Assembly (NCBI GenBank): GCA_023411575.1
Contig: JAEYOP010000016.1
Span: forward strand, 372,001-436,000
Direction of reading: 5' to 3'
DNA from: Bacillota bacterium
GTDB taxonomy: Bacteria; Bacillota; Clostridia; Acetivibrionales; DTU013
DNA: 64,000 bases
Shown here in pieces: positions 57,700 to 64,000 of this stretch. The position numbers were made by a program, and so were the translations under genes. The stretch's first letter is position 1. The number at the start of each line of letters is the position of its first letter. Under the pieces are notes generated by a model, which did not search any database, was not told the origin of the DNA, and saw nothing but the letters and a program-made list of their open reading frames with translations.

Positions 57700-59868
57700 C
57701 TGAAAGTATTCCAGACCGTCGGAAATAAAAGATCAAAGAGAAAAAAGAATTTTGAATCCAGTATGATCCGGTTGATCAGCTCGCTTCTGGTTGTTCTGTT
57801 CCTGTCGGTCATCGTCCTGTATTATTCCGTCATGCAGGGCATGTATTCCGAACAGTTGAAAAAATCGAACGACAGTATCATCGAGCAGGTCGGCATCTCA
57901 TATGAAATGATCATGAAACAGATCACGGACGGCATCTATAAAATACCCCTGTATGATACGGAAATGATCGGCATGATCCGGGACAGTGCGCCGGACATGC
58001 TTTATCAGATCGGGCTCCAGCACAAGCTTGACAGCATTATCCTCGGAAACAATTATCTTTACTCCGCCTACCTTTATATTCCCGCACAAAACATCGTTTA
58101 TTCCTCGGAGCGCGCAAACAGCTATCCCCTGGATGCCTTTCCGGATCTGGAAGCGATCGTACTGAAAAGCAAAGGCAATATCAGTATCCTGGATCCGCGG
58201 CTTGTTTCTACGCTTCAAGGCAACAAGCTTCTTATATCCGTGGTTTCTCCGATCCCTCTCTACCAGGGGGATTATGAAGGTCTGCTTGTAGTCAATATCG
58301 ATGCAAATAAACTCTATTATGATATCCTGAACAGAATAAAGACGGAAAAAAACATGAATTTTTACGTATACAACAAGAATAACGTCATTATTATCAATAA
58401 GGACGGATCCCCGCTTTTCGCCCAGCTCACCCCAACCCGGCAGAAGGAGGATTCCGGGCATCAATCGCCCAATCTGCATATCAGCATTTTCAATAAAAAG
58501 ATTATCCACTCCGAGTATTATTCCAAAGATTTAAAATGGACTTTTGTACTGGATACGTCCATGCAATCGGCGTCTTCTTTTCTGGCAAAGCTGTATTCCA
58601 TCGGTCTGGTGCTGCTGGGCCTGCTGATGTTGGGCCTGATCGTCGTCATCCGGATCGTGAAGATCTCCGCAAAGCCTATGAAAAAGGCGCTGTCCGGCTA
58701 CAATGAAAAGCTGTGGGCTGACTTTCTTACGGGAAATGAAGCACAGACAGCGGACTTATATGTGCAGCTTGAATCCGATATGGCAAATTTCAGGTGTGAT
58801 ACTTATGCCGTAATCGTTTTGCAGCTTGCCAGAACCGATATGCTGGCAAAAGGCTTCATCCCATATCTGGCAGGCATCAAATCCGGCATCGCCGCAAAAA
58901 ATTCCGTCTGCAGCGCGATTGCCGTTCCGGTCTATAAGAGTCAGCTTGCCATCGTTGTCAACTACGAACCCAAAGCGGATAACGAGGATACCGACTCCCT
59001 TTTATCCGGCTTTGCAAAGCGCGTTTATGATCATTTGGAGCCGGAATTGAAGCAATTGACCTATATCAGCATCAGCACGCTGAAGAAGAATATACAGATG
59101 CTTCCCGTATCCTATATGGAGTGCGTTGACGCGCAAAGCTTCAGGATCGCCTGCGGGGGCTCCCGTATCCTTTTCTGTTCCGCAATTAAAAGAAACACGG
59201 CAGACCATTCTTATGAGTATCCGCTGGAAATTGAAAACCAATTGATCAATAATATAATGGTCGGAAATCCCGAAGCTTGCGAGACCTTCCTCGGCAAGTT
59301 CTACGCCACCCTTTCGGAAACGGAGTACCCGCTTCCGGACAGTGAAATCAAGAACTGCATCTATCAGCTTCAAAACTCGATATTAAGATCTGTGAGCAAT
59401 CTGCCCATCACGGTAAAAGTCGACAACACCATGAACATTTTGAATCTGTACGACTTTAACGACATCAGGACACAGGTTTCGGATTTCGTTGTCAAAACGG
59501 CAAATGAGATAAAAAAATCGAGCGAAGATAAGGATTCGAATTTATTGCGCAGTATATTCGACTATATCGACCGAAATTTCATGAACACGGATTTTAATTT
59601 GAATGGCGCGGCGGATGAGCTCGGACTGAATCGGAATTACCTTACAAAGCTTGTAAAGGAAAAATCCGGCGACAGTTTTAATGAATACGTCACGAAAAAA
59701 AGGATCGCTATGGCAAAAGCATTGCTGCATGAGAAAAATACACCCATAGAGGATATCGCGCATAAGACCGGATTCAGTTATTCCCATTACTTTATCAAGG
59801 TTTTCAAAGCGCAGGAAGGGATTACGCCGGGCCAATACAGAGACAAGGTCATAGACACTCTCGCCTGA
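57700..59868 (+). CDS. Membrane-bound AraC-family regulator with extracellular Cache-like sensor
   Basis: About 722 residues. A membrane segment (ISSLLVVLFLSVIVLYYSVM) is followed by an extracytoplasmic sensor of about 240 residues (YSAYLYIPAQNIVYSSERAN; SPIPLYQGDYEGLLVVNIDA), a second membrane segment (FLAKLYSIGLVLLGLLMLGL, VVIR), a cytoplasmic linker and a C-terminal AraC domain: FNLNGAADELGLNRNYLTKL, VKEKSGDSFNEYVTKKRIAM, IEDIAHKTGFSYSHYFIKVF, EGITPGQYR. This is the YesN/LplR-like type that senses sugars outside the cell and activates an adjacent LplABC operon. The start is uncertain: a CTG at 57700 behind AAGGG is the first downstream of the promoter, and ATG 57763 is the alternative. Confidence 0.88.
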   Translation: MKVFQTVGNKRSKRKKNFESSMIRLISSLLVVLFLSVIVLYYSVMQGMYSEQLKKSNDSIIEQVGISYEMIMKQITDGIYKIPLYDTEMIGMIRDSAPDMLYQIGLQHKLDSIILGNNYLYSAYLYIPAQNIVYSSERANSYPLDAFPDLEAIVLKSKGNISILDPRLVSTLQGNKLLISVVSPIPLYQGDYEGLLVVNIDANKLYYDILNRIKTEKNMNFYVYNKNNVIIINKDGSPLFAQLTPTRQKEDSGHQSPNLHISIFNKKIIHSEYYSKDLKWTFVLDTSMQSASSFLAKLYSIGLVLLGLLMLGLIVVIRIVKISAKPMKKALSGYNEKLWADFLTGNEAQTADLYVQLESDMANFRCDTYAVIVLQLARTDMLAKGFIPYLAGIKSGIAAKNSVCSAIAVPVYKSQLAIVVNYEPKADNEDTDSLLSGFAKRVYDHLEPELKQLTYISISTLKKNIQMLPVSYMECVDAQSFRIACGGSRILFCSAIKRNTADHSYEYPLEIENQLINNIMVGNPEACETFLGKFYATLSETEYPLPDSEIKNCIYQLQNSILRSVSNLPITVKVDNTMNILNLYDFNDIRTQVSDFVVKTANEIKKSSEDKDSNLLRSIFDYIDRNFMNTDFNLNGAADELGLNRNYLTKLVKEKSGDSFNEYVTKKRIAMAKALLHEKNTPIEDIAHKTGFSYSHYFIKVFKAQEGITPGQYRDKVIDTLA

Positions 59869-59877
59869 TTGACTTCT

Positions 59878-61218
59878 TTATTGCGCGGTATTCAATTTCT
59901 GCATTTCTGCGGAGAACTCTTCCGGAGTACGCCTTCCGGCAAAAAGATCCGCCACGAGGTTGATGTGGATTTGGGTCTCGGGGGCCGTAAGAAAGGTATC
60001 CCACGCCAATACATAGCCCGGGCTGTTTTTCAGCATCCGGGAAATATCGGCGGCCAGCGGATTGACCTGGGTCTCTTCCACGTCCAGCTTCCACGCGGGA
60101 ATCCCCGCGCCGGAAAGGTAGCTCTCCCGGCAGAAGCTTTCGTCTATGGTTTTCAGCGCACGGGCCGCTTCCTCCTTGTACCGGGTGCCGGAGCTGATCA
60201 TGAAGGTATCGATGGCCCCTCCGAGGAACCCTTCCCTGTCCCCGCCGCCATTGCCCACCACCGGAAAATTCCGGACGACGATCTTTCCCCTGACCGGGCA
60301 ATCCTCCCGGTTCAGCGAGCCCGCGACCCAGCTTCCGTTATAATACATCGCTGCTTTCCCGTTTTTAAAATCCGCTTCGGATTCGTCCCGGGTGAGGTCC
60401 ATGCAGTGATTGTCAAAAGCCCCGGCCTTGATGAGCTCCGTCAACAGGCGGGCCGATTCCGTAAACTCGGGGCGGTCAAAGGAGGCCTCCTTGTTCAGGG
60501 CTTGGTTGCACAGCTTTGTCCCCGCGGTCCGTATGGCCAGGATATTCTGATAGAAAATTCCGGGCCAGCCGTCCTTCTCCCCTACCGTCATCGGCGTCAC
60601 CCCGTTCTGCTTGAAGCTTTTGACCGCCTCCAGCAGTTCGTCGTAGGTCTCCGGGATTTTTATCCCGCACCGGTCAAACAGCTCCTGATTGCAGTAGAAC
60701 ACGCCCGCGATCATGTATATGGGCAGCGCGTATATTTTTCCGTCGTAGGTAAAGTGATCTAGGCTGCCCTGAATCAGCTTTTCCTTCGTGCCGTCCTCCA
60801 GGTATTCGTCCAGGGGCAGCACCTTGCCCGCTTCCACAAAGGGCTTCGCAAAGCCCGCTCCCCAGTCGTAAAAAATATCCGGCGCTTCATTTACGGCAAC
60901 CGCGGTACGGATCTTGGTCTTGTAGGTCTCGTTTTCGGTGGCCTCCGCTTCGATGACGCAGTCCGGGTTTTCCCGGTTCCATTGGCTTAAGGCTTTTTCG
61001 AAGGGCTTTTTGCTGGCCTCGGAGTCCGTCGCCCAGATGTGCCAGAGTTTCAAAGTAATCCGCTCTTTTGCTTCCGGCACGGCCCCTCCGCCGCCGGAGG
61101 AAGCTTCCGAAGCTCCTGAAGCCCCCGGGCCCTCCGTTGCCGGGCCGCACGCGGTAAAGAACAGCAAGAAAACCAATGCCACTGCCATACAAGATTTGCG
61201 TTTTGATCGATTGCCCAT
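59878..61218 (-). CDS. Extracellular solute-binding lipoprotein (family 1) of a second sugar transporter
   Basis: A 446-residue lipoprotein: start MGNRSKRKSCMAVALVFLLF behind GGGAGGAG, lipobox FFTAC, a Gly/Ser/Ala-rich linker, then an SBP family 1 domain. Motifs are ITLKLWHIWATDSEASKKPF, VNEAPDIFYDWGAGFAKPFV, YALPIYMIAGVFYCNQELFD and GKAAMYYNGSWVAGSL. Last gene of the second locus, convergent with the AraC gene with only a 10-bp gap. Together with the GH16 enzyme it suggests uptake of beta-glucan oligosaccharides. Confidence 0.92.
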   Translation of the reverse strand: MGNRSKRKSCMAVALVFLLFFTACGPATEGPGASGASEASSGGGGAVPEAKERITLKLWHIWATDSEASKKPFEKALSQWNRENPDCVIEAEATENETYKTKIRTAVAVNEAPDIFYDWGAGFAKPFVEAGKVLPLDEYLEDGTKEKLIQGSLDHFTYDGKIYALPIYMIAGVFYCNQELFDRCGIKIPETYDELLEAVKSFKQNGVTPMTVGEKDGWPGIFYQNILAIRTAGTKLCNQALNKEASFDRPEFTESARLLTELIKAGAFDNHCMDLTRDESEADFKNGKAAMYYNGSWVAGSLNREDCPVRGKIVVRNFPVVGNGGGDREGFLGGAIDTFMISSGTRYKEEAARALKTIDESFCRESYLSGAGIPAWKLDVEETQVNPLAADISRMLKNSPGYVLAWDTFLTAPETQIHINLVADLFAGRRTPEEFSAEMQKLNTAQ

Positions 61219-61346
61219 GCCCAGGCTCCTCCCGCCGCTCCAAAAGTTCACATGTTCTAAAGGTTATTAAAGGTCTATATGCTTTAATGGTTTGTATATT
61301 CTAATTGTATCATACCCGGCGTGTTCCGGTGAACAGCAGGTTTTGG

Positions 61347-62582
61347 CTACGGAGTCGTCAGCGCCGCCCCGGAATCCCTGGTATTATAAGTCATTGTACA
61401 GGATTTCCCCGAATCCAGGGAAATTTTTAACAACAGCCGCTGGTTGCTCAGCGATGTTGCGGTAGAAGTAGAAAACGAAAAGGTTGTCGGATGGTTTCCC
61501 GCGCCGGTGGCCGCTATATCCCTGGTGCAGGCGCCGATTCGTTTGGCCCGCCCTCCGGCCGAGTCCGTTCTGAACAGCTCGACCTTCACCTTGGAGGCTG
61601 CACCGGGGTTATCCGTCCATAGGGTGAGGGACCATGTGCCGGGCTTGTACTGATAGGACCCGGCGGGAGTATACCAGCACGCCGGCGTCTCCACAACCGG
61701 TCCGGTCGGTTTCCAGCCGGCCACAGGGTGTTTGTCCGTCTGCAGGACCTGCCCCATCGGGGATACTCCGCTGACGGAAGCGTGGGTCAAATACCATTTC
61801 ACGCTTCCCGAATACACCCTTACATAGTCCACCCGCATGCTTGCCGGGAAAACCGTGCCGGTCCCCGGGCTTCCGGGCCATCTCCCGCCGACGGCAAGGT
61901 TCAGCAGGAGGAAGAAGGGCTCATGGAACTCTTCCGTTCCGTTTATTCCCTCCCGAATATCCCCCTCGCAATATTTTTTGCCGTCGATGAGCCACCGGAT
62001 GGAGCCTGGATCCCATTCGACGGCGTAGACATGGTATTTTGACAAATCCGCGTCGGTGGTAAGTCCATATTGCTGATGCCCGTTGTTGTCCCAGTGCATA
62101 GTGCCGTTGACGTACGGCACCATGTTGATATGCTCCATAATATCGATCTCACCGCACTTCGGCCAGCCGACCCCGTCGATGTCCGCTCCCATCATCCAGA
62201 AGGCGGGCCACAGCCCGATTCCCGACGGGAGCTTGATCCTTGCCTCGATCCGGCCGTAGGTCCAGCTCTGTTTATCCTTTGTCTTAATCCGCCCGGAGGT
62301 ATAATCAAATCCGTTGTCCTTTTCTTTCCGCGCGGTAATAATCAATTCCCCGTTTTTTACCTGCACATTCTCCATACGGTTCGTATAGTACTGCAGCTCG
62401 CTGTTTCCCCAGCCCGCAGTGCCGTTGCCGATATCATAGGCCCAGTTGGCCGGGTCCAGCGAAGACCCGTTGAATTCGTCGCTCCAGACGAGATTCCAGG
62501 AATCCGCCGACACCGGATACACCGGCAAAAAAGAGGCCGACAGTGCCAGGATTGCCAGGAGAAGGATGCCGCGGGAATTCAT
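61347..62582 (-). CDS. Secreted GH16 endo-beta-glucanase (laminarinase-type) with C-terminal beta domain
   Basis: A 411-residue exported enzyme. The signal peptide is MNSRGILLLAILALSASFLP then VYPVSA. The GH16 domain covers about 28-260: WNLVWSDEFNGSSLDPANWA, GNSELQYYTNRMENV, YGRIEARIKLPSGIGLWPAF, and the catalytic ExDxxE in KCGEIDIMEHINM. The extra Met in EIDIME is typical of laminarinase/beta-1,3-glucanases. The C-terminal 140 residues form a separate beta domain (WYLTHASVSGVSPMGQVLQT, YQYKPGTWSLTLWTDN), perhaps carbohydrate-binding. Located within the transporter operon, so it likely generates the transported oligosaccharides outside the cell. Confidence 0.93.
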   Translation of the reverse strand: MNSRGILLLAILALSASFLPVYPVSADSWNLVWSDEFNGSSLDPANWAYDIGNGTAGWGNSELQYYTNRMENVQVKNGELIITARKEKDNGFDYTSGRIKTKDKQSWTYGRIEARIKLPSGIGLWPAFWMMGADIDGVGWPKCGEIDIMEHINMVPYVNGTMHWDNNGHQQYGLTTDADLSKYHVYAVEWDPGSIRWLIDGKKYCEGDIREGINGTEEFHEPFFLLLNLAVGGRWPGSPGTGTVFPASMRVDYVRVYSGSVKWYLTHASVSGVSPMGQVLQTDKHPVAGWKPTGPVVETPACWYTPAGSYQYKPGTWSLTLWTDNPGAASKVKVELFRTDSAGGRAKRIGACTRDIAATGAGNHPTTFSFSTSTATSLSNQRLLLKISLDSGKSCTMTYNTRDSGAALTTP

Positions 62583-62597
62583 GATAACACCTCCCGC

Positions 62598-63416
62598 TCA
62601 GGCTTTTATAGCGCCTGCTACCACACCGTCGATGATGTATCGCTGGAGGAATATATACAGAACAACCAGCGGAGCCGCCACCATGATCATGGCAGCCATC
62701 TGCAGCGTCGTATCGACCTGGTATTGTCCCTGGAACGCCCACAGTCCCCTGGTTACAGGGAATAGGTTTTCCTTCGACAAATAGATCATGGCGCGGATGA
62801 TGTCGTTCCATACCCCGATGGCCGTCAAAATGGCCATGGACGCAATCGCCGGCTTCATCAGGGGGATCAGGATCTTAAATGCATACCGGAAATAGCTGCA
62901 GCCGTCTATGGACGCCGCCTCGTCGAATTCGACGGGGATGTTTTTCAAATAGGAGACGAAAAAGACAAGGGGAATCCCGCCGCCGCCCATCAGGCCAAGC
63001 ATGTAGCCGAGCCGCGTATTGTACAGCTTCAGCATGAGAATAAGCTGGAATTGCGGGATCGTGCCGTCCGGCAGGAACAGGCCCGCCAGGAAGAAGGCAT
63101 AGACGATGCCGGCGTATTTCAGATATTTCCTGGAGATGGGAAATGCCAGGAACACCGCCATCAGCACGGACGCGGATGTACAGATCACGAGATAGAAAAG
63201 GCTGTTTCCGATATAAGACGCAAAGTTCGCTTTCTTGAAAGCATTCACGTAATTCTCGAAATGAACCGAGGTCCCGATAGAAACTGGGTTCTTCATATAG
63301 TCCAGCTTCGACATCAGCGAGGTATTGACCGCATACAGGAGCGGGAAAAGGTACAGTACCACCAGGAAGATAACAAATGCGTAAACGAGGATTTTTAATC
63401 CGATATTCCTTTTCAT
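62598..63416 (-). CDS. Sugar ABC transporter permease (MalG-like)
   Basis: A 272-residue six-TM permease beginning MKRNIGLKILVYAFVIFLVV, with the EAA loop NIPVEFDEAASIDGCSYFRY, AFKILIPLMKPAIASMAI and a QRYIIDGVVAGAIKA end. It overlaps the upstream permease gene by 4 bp. Second permease of the beta-glucan locus. Confidence 0.93.
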   Translation of the reverse strand: MKRNIGLKILVYAFVIFLVVLYLFPLLYAVNTSLMSKLDYMKNPVSIGTSVHFENYVNAFKKANFASYIGNSLFYLVICTSASVLMAVFLAFPISRKYLKYAGIVYAFFLAGLFLPDGTIPQFQLILMLKLYNTRLGYMLGLMGGGGIPLVFFVSYLKNIPVEFDEAASIDGCSYFRYAFKILIPLMKPAIASMAILTAIGVWNDIIRAMIYLSKENLFPVTRGLWAFQGQYQVDTTLQMAAMIMVAAPLVVLYIFLQRYIIDGVVAGAIKA

Positions 63417-64000
63417 GCTTTGGACTCACTCCTTCCCACCGTACGCTGGTAGATCAGCGTCGCTGTCAGTATGAATACGAACAGCACCATGGCCCAGGTC
63501 GCGCCAAAGCCCTGCCGCATGGTTCCGGCCCCGGACCCGGAATTCAGGTTGAACCCCCAGAAGATCACCCGGGCCGCCATGGTTTGGGTGTACATGTTCT
63601 TGCCGCCCGTTGTAAAGAGGATGATCTGGAAGGACTGGAGGGAACCGATCACGGCAAGCAGCAGGTTGGAATTGATCGTCGGCCACAGCATTGGAAAGGT
63701 GATGTAGCGGAACACCTTCCACTTTGTCGCCCCGTCTATTTCGCCGGCTTCATACAGTTCCACGGGAATGGACTGCAGCCCGGCAAGGTTGATGACCATG
63801 GAGTAACCCATAGCCATCCAGATCTGACAAAAGATGACCAGGGGCAAAGCCAGCGCCGCACTGGTAAAAAAGCCGCTGGTAACTCCCACCAGGCTGAACA
63901 GCTTCGCCACAGGCCCGTCCATGGGATTCAATACGGCCAGCCAGGTCAGCGAGGTGACCAGCACGCCCAGCACCACGGGCAGAAAAATGACCGCCCGGAA
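63413..64000 (-). CDS. Sugar ABC transporter permease (MalF-like), N-terminus outside the window
   Basis: The frame is open through the window edge (the visible start region reads FRAVIFLPVVLGVLVTSLTW), so at least 195 C-terminal residues are seen. EAA loop QSIPVELYEAGEIDGATKWK, VFRYITFPMLWPTINSNLLL. The C-terminal half contains ATWAMVLFVFILTATLIYQR. It is the first visible gene of the beta-glucan locus. Confidence 0.92.
   Translation of the reverse strand, partial: FRAVIFLPVVLGVLVTSLTWLAVLNPMDGPVAKLFSLVGVTSGFFTSAALALPLVIFCQIWMAMGYSMVINLAGLQSIPVELYEAGEIDGATKWKVFRYITFPMLWPTINSNLLLAVIGSLQSFQIILFTTGGKNMYTQTMAARVIFWGFNLNSGSGAGTMRQGFGATWAMVLFVFILTATLIYQRTVGRSESKA

Noticed and set aside
1..64000. 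CRISPR arrays
   Set aside because: No regularly spaced short repeats with unique spacers were seen on reading through the window, and no cas gene is present.

Overview
The window is a chromosomal segment of an endospore-forming, anaerobic-type Clostridia (Firmicutes). The pointers are SleB/YpeB spore-germination proteins, a DnaD-DnaC primosome pair, an AbrB/SpoVT-type regulator, an M-box riboswitch, a clostridial hexameric glutamate dehydrogenase, SLH-domain remnants and many carbohydrate ABC transporters with Cache-AraC regulators. The host DNA is moderately GC-rich with strong GGAGG ribosome binding sites. Two stretches, about 21.8-23.8 kb and 25.6-38 kb, are visibly AT-richer and look acquired. 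The species cannot be named from the sequence alone.

Layout. 1-5.1 kb: N-terminal part of a very large secreted Fn3-repeat protein, a CpaA/TadV-type prepilin peptidase, a small conserved-looking protein and shikimate kinase. 5.2-9.95 kb: a small membrane protein, a cluster of DnaA-box-like 9-mers, a D-2-hydroxyacid dehydrogenase, and an M-box (Mg2+) riboswitch driving a PRC/MgtE-N/CBS protein and an Nramp-related magnesium transporter. 10.1-16.1 kb: a signalling block (receiver domain, AbrB-like switch, a dCache-PAS-GGDEF-EAL protein with a degenerate GGDEF motif, and a chemoreceptor with a related dCache sensor). 16.2-21.4 kb: glutamate dehydrogenase, an alpha/beta hydrolase, a LytTR/DUF3021 pair and a DUF2461 protein.

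21.5-25.5 kb is a patchy accessory zone: a decayed SLH fragment, a degenerate copy of the tRNA-Arg attachment region, an AT-rich HD-phosphohydrolase/Panacea two-gene operon and a LysM-GH3 enzyme. 25546-40294 is a 14.7-kb integrative element inserted at the 3' end of tRNA-Arg(ACG), bounded by perfect 47-bp att repeats. It carries a tyrosine integrase, XRE and AlpA/Xis-like regulators, a CHC2 zinc-finger primase fragment, a P4/D5-type primase-helicase followed by an iteron-like region, a small-terminase-like HTH protein, a tail-fibre-like protein, a Panacea antitoxin/toxin-like pair and several unknown genes. No capsid, portal, large terminase or lysis gene was seen, so it reads as a phage satellite (P4/PICI-like) rather than a prophage.

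40.3-51.6 kb returns to host genes: a lipoprotein, the DnaD/DnaC primosome, a CPBP protease, YpeB and SleB, a diacylglycerol-glucosyltransferase-like enzyme, a histidine phosphatase, an AbiE type IV toxin-antitoxin system with repeated operator-like motifs, and a methyltransferase. 51.7-64 kb holds two carbohydrate-uptake loci. The first is an operon of two permeases, a DUF1861 protein, a solute-binding lipoprotein and a GH130 enzyme, divergent from a Cache-AraC regulator across a shared inverted-repeat operator. The second has two permeases, a GH16 endo-beta-glucanase and a solute-binding lipoprotein, and runs off the window end.
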